Positions 4,525 through 8,016 of a stretch of 8,016 nucleotides of DNA are shown here, one piece after another. Origin of the DNA: Kiritimatiellia bacterium (GTDB lineage: Bacteria; Verrucomicrobiota; Kiritimatiellia; RFP12; UBA1067); assembly GCA_017479035.1 (NCBI GenBank), contig JAFVCR010000033.1, forward strand, positions 1-8,016, written 5' to 3'. A program made the translations under genes and the position numbers. Numbering within the stretch: position 1 is the stretch's first letter; the number at the start of each line of letters is the position of its first letter. Below the pieces are notes generated by a model. The model was not told where the DNA came from. It made no database searches and saw only the letters and a list, made by a program, of their open reading frames with translations.

Positions 4525-5289
4525 TTATTCCGCTTCGAGCGCGGCATCGACCTCGTCGGTCGTTTCCATGTTGGTATAGACGTCCTGCACGTCCTCGAGG
4601 TCTTCGAGCATATCGACGAACTTGTTGATGGCCTTTGCCACGGCAACGTCGCTGACGGGGGCGGTCATATTGGGGACGAGCGCACGCTCTTCGGAGTTCT
4701 CTTCATCGACGGCGATGCCCGCAGCCTTGATCGCTTCGAGAACGGCGGTGAAGTCCGCCGGCTGGCACTTCACGGTGAAGCCGCCGTCTTCTGCCACAAC
4801 GTCTTCCGCGCCCGCTTCGAGAGCCGCTTCCATCACGGTGTCCTCCGTCACGCCGTCGGCTGCGGGAATCATGATCTGGCCCATGCGGTCGAAGAGACGC
4901 GCCGCCGCGCCCTGCTTGGCAAGTTCGGTGCCGTTCTTCTTGAAGACGTTGGAGACTTCCGCAGCGGCGCGGTTCTTGTTGTCCGTAAGAACCGTGCAGA
5001 CGATTGCGATGCCGCCCTTGATGCCTTCATAGACGGCATCGACGAGCGCGGCGGATTCGAGTTCGCCGGTGCCCTTCTTGATGGCGCGGTCGATATTGTC
5101 GTTGGGCATCTGCGCGGCCTTGGCCTTGGCGATGAGCGTGCGCAGGGTGGGGTTGGTGTCGGGATTGCCGCCCTTGGCCTTCACGACGATGGTGATTTCC
5201 TTCCCCAGCTTGGAGAAGATTTTGCCCTTTTTGGCGTCCGCCGCGCCTTTTGCGCGTTTGATGGTGGCCCAGTGGCTGTGACCCGACAT
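4525..5289 (-). CDS. yebC: YebC/PmpR (TACO1) family regulator
   Basis: This 254-residue protein spans the full YebC family length. The N-terminal signature MSGHSHWATIKRAKGAADAKKGKIFSKLGKEI is close to the family's GHSKWANIKHRKAAQDAKRGKIF segment, although His replaces the usual Lys at position 6. Next come NPTLRTLIAKAKAAQMPNDNIDRAIKKGTGE (46-76), the YEGIKGGIAIVCTVLTDNKNRAAAEV core and an acidic C-terminus (DMLEDLEDVQDVYTNME). The family was first described as DNA-binding regulators such as PmpR. Homologues including mitochondrial TACO1 act on translation, so the cytoplasmic role could be translational. The ATG at 5287-5289 has GAGAG upstream, and a promoter with a perfect TATAAT lies about 45 bp away. 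The VOC gene follows. Confidence 0.95.
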   Translation of the reverse strand: MSGHSHWATIKRAKGAADAKKGKIFSKLGKEITIVVKAKGGNPDTNPTLRTLIAKAKAAQMPNDNIDRAIKKGTGELESAALVDAVYEGIKGGIAIVCTVLTDNKNRAAAEVSNVFKKNGTELAKQGAAARLFDRMGQIMIPAADGVTEDTVMEAALEAGAEDVVAEDGGFTVKCQPADFTAVLEAIKAAGIAVDEENSEERALVPNMTAPVSDVAVAKAINKFVDMLEDLEDVQDVYTNMETTDEVDAALEAE

Positions 5290-5333
5290 GAGTACTCTCG
5301 CTTTCTTTTCTTTGAAATTGACAAATCCGCTGT

Positions 5334-5362
5334 ATTATATCCTATTCACAGCCAAAATGCAA
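5334..5362 (-). promoter_or_regulatory. Sigma70-type promoter for yebC
   Basis: On the minus strand a perfect TATAAT (5334-5339) lies 17 nt from TTGCAT (5357-5362), which matches the first half of the -35 consensus. Predicted transcription starts near 5327, giving a leader of roughly 38 nt before the yebC ATG. No other comparable -10 box was noticed in the 5290-5647 gap. Confidence 0.7.
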
Positions 5363-5436
5363 GCAAAAGTGCAACTTTCCACCGCAAAATCCGCGATAAC
5401 CGCCGCATCTGGCGCACCATTACGCCCCCGCCTCCT

Positions 5437-5490
5437 TGCCGTGCAAAAAACTTTTGGTCGACCAAAATAACCATTTTGAACGACCAAAAT
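5437..5490. repeat. Two-unit relative of the 22-bp palindrome array
   Basis: It begins TTGCC then GTGCAAAAAACTTTTGGTCG (5441-5460), the same 20 bases as 667-686. The first core is a 16-bp perfect palindrome, TTTTGGTCGACCAAAA (5452-5467). A second, imperfect core, TTTTGAACGACCAAAA (5474-5489), begins exactly 22 bp later. Period and core (GGTCGACC) match the larger array, while the interval sequence (TAACCA) differs. It sits between the YibE/F terminator and the yebC promoter, about 75 bp upstream of the -35 box, so regulation of yebC is possible but unproven. Confidence 0.8.
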
Positions 5491-5514
5491 AAAATTTCAA
5501 GCCCTTGAAATTTT
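5491..5514. repeat. AT-rich 11-bp hairpin next to the 22-bp repeat
   Basis: AAAATTTCAAG and CTTGAAATTTT are perfect arms with a CC loop. It directly abuts the two-unit 22-bp element. On the plus strand the stem is followed by CAGAATCCCC, and on the minus strand by ATTTTGGTCG. It could be a weak terminator on the minus strand, or simply the right end of the repeat element. Confidence 0.55.
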
Positions 5515-5575
5515 CAGAATCCCCCGCCAGACGCTTTCAAAACGGCGCGGAGAACAGTATCCCTCCGGCAGATTG

Positions 5576-5622
5576 GGTTAAAATAAATTTGCGCAAGCCT
5601 GTAAAATCAAGGCTTGCGCAAA
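5576..5622 (-). terminator. Intrinsic terminator after the YibE/F gene
   Basis: A perfect 13-bp stem (TTTGCGCAAGCCT at 5588-5600 paired with 5610-5622) has a 9-nt loop and starts about 26 bp past the YibE/F stop. In the minus-strand transcript the stem is followed by ATTTATTTTAA, a reasonable U-rich tail. The only supported transcription into it is leftward. Confidence 0.8.
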
Positions 5623-5647
5623 CAAACGCCACCATGCCGGCGGCGGA

Positions 5648-6775
5648 TTACGTTTTCCGCGCAGAGGCAAAAAGCATCGCCGCTACAAACGCGGTGAACG
5701 GTGCCACGAGAAGTATCGCAAAACTGCCCACGAACGTTTTTGCCGCTTCTGCGGCCACGAGCGGAGAATTGATGAAATCCAGCACCTCCGTTCCCTGCGC
5801 GGCAAAAACCATCAGCCGCGTTAGATAGCCGCCGGAATATGCGAGCAGGAGCGTGGTGGTCATGGTGCCGACAGTGGCGCGGCCTATACGGAGACCGCTC
5901 AAAAGCAGTTCGCGGCGCGAAACGGCGGGATTGTGACGGACGATTTCCCTCATGCCGGCGGCGATGTCCATCGCAAGATCCATCATCGCGCCGGATGCGG
6001 CCAATATCGCCGCGCCGGTGAAAACGTCCGCCAGATCGAGATGCGCAAAACCGCTGTATAGGAGAGTCTGCACAAACGGAAGCGTCGCGCCGTTCACATC
6101 GAGGAGGAAGCCCGTAAGTTTGGCAAGGCCAAGCGCGGCTGCCACGCCGAGCATCGCACCTCCGAATGCGGCGAAGGCCTTTTTAGTGACACCGCCCACG
6201 AGGAACATTATCGCGCCCGTCAAAAACGCCGTCCACAAAAACGCCGCAAGCGATGCGGAAACGCCCGCGAGCACCATCGGCACGAGACCCTTCCATATCG
6301 CCAGGCACGAAAGCGCAAAACTCAAAAGCGCCTTTGCGCCGGTCCATCCGCCGAATGCTACGAGGAACAGAGCGAACGCGCCGAAAAGCCAGCAGTATGC
6401 GGGAGTGTGCCACTTGTTGCCGGCGGTCAGAACCGCGCCTCCGTCCGCCGTCCATCCGGGAGGTATCGTGACTGTCGCCACGTCTCCGGGGGAGTAGAAT
6501 CTATCCAGTTCCAACTGTGCGCGGATGATGTTTGCGGCTTTCGCGCGCGTCCCGGCGAAACTGCCTTCCGCTATTTCCACGTCCAGCGTTTCCGTGCCGT
6601 AGCGCACCTCTCCCAAGAGCCGGACGTTTGACGAATCCACTGCAAGCACTTTGGCGGGGACGCGCTCGCCCATCATTGGGGAGGCGATCCTCTCCGGCCC
6701 CGGCGCGAAAACGAGCGCAACGCTCGCCAGCGCAAGGGCAAGAGTCAATGCCACCGTAAACGCGCGCCGCCGCAT
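5648..6775 (-). CDS. YibE/F-family integral membrane protein
   Basis: This 375-residue protein has an N-terminal membrane segment or signal anchor (about 5-24), an extracytoplasmic beta-rich stretch (about 35-115, with AKVLAVDSSNVRLLGEVRYG and PPGWTADGG) and then six to eight hydrophobic helices from 125 to the end. The segment TGAAILAASGAMMDLAMDIAAGMREI (253-278) matches the characteristic YibE/F motif GALGAVMDVAMSI. The family's molecular function is not established, and a transport role is only presumed. The ATG at 6773-6775 has GGAGGGG about 7 nt upstream. The gene starts 19 bp after the alkaline phosphatase stop, so the two are probably one operon, and a terminator follows. A link to phosphate metabolism is an inference from this pairing. 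Confidence 0.88.
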   Translation of the reverse strand: MRRRAFTVALTLALALASVALVFAPGPERIASPMMGERVPAKVLAVDSSNVRLLGEVRYGTETLDVEIAEGSFAGTRAKAANIIRAQLELDRFYSPGDVATVTIPPGWTADGGAVLTAGNKWHTPAYCWLFGAFALFLVAFGGWTGAKALLSFALSCLAIWKGLVPMVLAGVSASLAAFLWTAFLTGAIMFLVGGVTKKAFAAFGGAMLGVAAALGLAKLTGFLLDVNGATLPFVQTLLYSGFAHLDLADVFTGAAILAASGAMMDLAMDIAAGMREIVRHNPAVSRRELLLSGLRIGRATVGTMTTTLLLAYSGGYLTRLMVFAAQGTEVLDFINSPLVAAEAAKTFVGSFAILLVAPFTAFVAAMLFASARKT

Positions 6776-6794
6776 GGTGTTCCCCTCCGCCCGC

Positions 6795-8016
6795 TCAACG
6801 GTAGAAGGACTTGATTATCTTGGAAATGTCGGTATTGTCGAGAAGCCCGGAGAAGCGTTCGGATCCGGGGCCGATGGACGTGGTGAGAACAGGCAGCGCG
6901 GTGTGCGAACCGCTCGTCCAGCCCACTCCGGCCTTTTCGGAAATGATGCGCCGCGCCGTGTCGGGCAGGCGTTCTTCCTTGAAACTGTTGGCGAGGCGCG
7001 TGCGTTCCTTTTCGGTGAGCACCATCGGGTCGGCCTTTTCGTCGCCTTCGAACTTGAAACCGTAGGATTCTTCGAGGAGAGCCTTTGCGCCGTCCCACGT
7101 GCCGCCGTCTTTTTCGTATTTCACGAGTTTCTTGAACGCGTCCGTCGAGCGCGTCTGGTTGGCGAGGCGATCCATGTAGAAAGCGTAGCCCGTACCGGCA
7201 AACCCCATCGACATGCCGCCTGTTTCGTGGTCGCCCGTCACCACCACGAGCGTGTCGGGATGGGAGTTGCGATAGGCAAGTGCCACATTCACCGCGTCTT
7301 CCAGTTCCAGCAGGTCGCGGAGGTTCACGGCGGCTTCGTTGGCATGTCCCGCCCAATCGACCGCGCCGCCTTCGACCATCAGGAAGAAACCCTCTTCGCT
7401 ATCGAGGCATTCGATGGCAAGGCGCGTAAGATCGGGCAGACGCGGCTGGCCTTCTTCGCGCGGCCCGTCGATGGCCCAGCCTATGGCCTTTTCGCCGTCG
7501 CGATACCATATCTTGCCCATGCCGGGATGGAGAGAAGCGAATTCCTCCTTGCCGCAAGCCACGGTATAACCGTTCGTGGCGGCGATTTCGTAGAGATTGC
7601 CCTGGTATTCCTTGGATTCCTCGTTGTTCGCTTTGCCGTCCATGCCGCCGCCGGCGAAGAAATCGAACCCGCTCGCTATTAGGTCGAGCCCGATTTCGTA
7701 AAGCATGGAACGCTGTGCGCGGTGGGCGTAAAAGCCGGACGGCGTGGCGTGGTTCATGGTGACGCTCGTAACAATGCCGACTTTCTTCCCGGCGTCGCGG
7801 GCGGCCTCCGCGCAGCTTTCGATGCGCTTGCCGTCCTTGTCCACTCCCACCGCGCCGTTGTAAGTTTTCTCTCCACAGGCGATGGCCGTTGCTGCGGCTG
7901 CGGAATCCGTTACGAGGCTCGTGGCGGAAGCGGTGCGCGTCATGGCCTGCACGGGGAGATGGTTCAATTCAAGGCCGCGTCCGCGCGATGCGAGGGAGAA
8001 CTCCTCGGCCGTCATG
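6795..8016 (-). CDS. Alkaline phosphatase, PhoA-type (N-terminus outside window)
   Basis: About 407 residues are visible; the beginning, including any signal peptide and the first metal-binding Asp, lies beyond the right edge. The visible ATG at the edge is probably internal. VTDSAAAATA contains the phosphorylated serine (residue 38 counted from the edge ATG), followed by GEKTYNGAVGVD, which aligns with E. coli PhoA TDSAASATA...KTYNGALGVD. Other motifs are SVTMNHATPSGFYAH, GFFLMVEGGAVDWAGHANEA (metal Glu, Asp and His), VVVTGDHETGGMS (metal Asp-His) and SGSHTALPVLTTSIGPGSERF (last metal His). All expected catalytic and zinc ligands that fall in the visible part are present, so it should be active, normally in the periplasm, hydrolysing phosphomonoesters. 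DWAGH, where E. coli has DKQDH, marks a different subgroup. Confidence 0.95.
   Translation of the reverse strand, partial: MTAEEFSLASRGRGLELNHLPVQAMTRTASATSLVTDSAAAATAIACGEKTYNGAVGVDKDGKRIESCAEAARDAGKKVGIVTSVTMNHATPSGFYAHRAQRSMLYEIGLDLIASGFDFFAGGGMDGKANNEESKEYQGNLYEIAATNGYTVACGKEEFASLHPGMGKIWYRDGEKAIGWAIDGPREEGQPRLPDLTRLAIECLDSEEGFFLMVEGGAVDWAGHANEAAVNLRDLLELEDAVNVALAYRNSHPDTLVVVTGDHETGGMSMGFAGTGYAFYMDRLANQTRSTDAFKKLVKYEKDGGTWDGAKALLEESYGFKFEGDEKADPMVLTEKERTRLANSFKEERLPDTARRIISEKAGVGWTSGSHTALPVLTTSIGPGSERFSGLLDNTDISKIIKSFYR

Noticed and set aside
5318..5346. Plus-strand promoter beginning TTGACA at 5318
   Set aside because: The -35 is perfect, but the 17-nt-spaced -10 would be CCTATT, and no plus-strand gene follows.
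8013..8015. ATG at the right edge as the alkaline phosphatase start
   Set aside because: The family has a signal peptide and a metal-binding Asp segment before this point, so the gene almost certainly continues outside the window.

Overview
This is a GC-rich bacterial chromosomal window in which every supported gene lies on the minus strand. No rRNA or tRNA is visible, so taxonomy is a guess. The MurC-MurB fusion, the abundance of short dispersed repeats and the RAYT-type transposase would fit a PVC-group bacterium (Verrucomicrobiota, Kiritimatiellota or Lentisphaerota relatives), but nothing here proves it.

Layout in transcription order, from the right edge leftwards. First comes an alkaline phosphatase cut by the window edge (6795-8016), then a YibE/F-family membrane protein 19 bp downstream (5648-6775). 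These two look like one transcript ending at a 13-bp stem terminator (5588-5622). A 358-bp intergenic region follows, with a 22-bp-period palindromic repeat (5437-5514) and a good promoter (5334-5362) for a YebC/TACO1-family gene (4525-5289). After a 24-bp hairpin come a small VOC-fold protein (4032-4403), a pair of inverted REP-like palindromes (3861-3967), a REP-associated tyrosine transposase (RAYT, 2931-3842), and a MurC-MurB fusion (892-2934) whose ATG overlaps the RAYT stop. The left 830 bases hold no convincing gene. They are a patchwork of short repeat families ending in a seven-unit 22-bp palindrome array.

The real novelty is in the repeats. At least five families occur in 8 kb. (1) AGTTTGC heptamers lie in the left intergenic region and also in frame inside the MurC half. 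(2) CTCTGCG...TTGAAA repeats are intergenic and also in frame at the MurC-MurB junction and inside MurB. (3) TTCGTG repeats are intergenic only. (4) GC-rich REP palindromes of the form GCCSGCGC-GGA-GCGCSGGC-TGCAA flank the RAYT gene, and one copy lies inside it. (5) An array of GGTCGACC-type palindromes is spaced exactly 22 bp. Its left boundary is a 20-bp sequence repeated exactly at a second intergenic site 4.8 kb away, where two further palindromes have the same 22-bp period.

The genes do not form one obvious pathway. Peptidoglycan precursor synthesis (MurCB), translation or gene regulation (YebC) and phosphate scavenging (alkaline phosphatase) look like housekeeping. The RAYT with its REPs, and the 22-bp element family, are the accessory or selfish components. 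No CRISPR, toxin-antitoxin, phage or known defence module was found.
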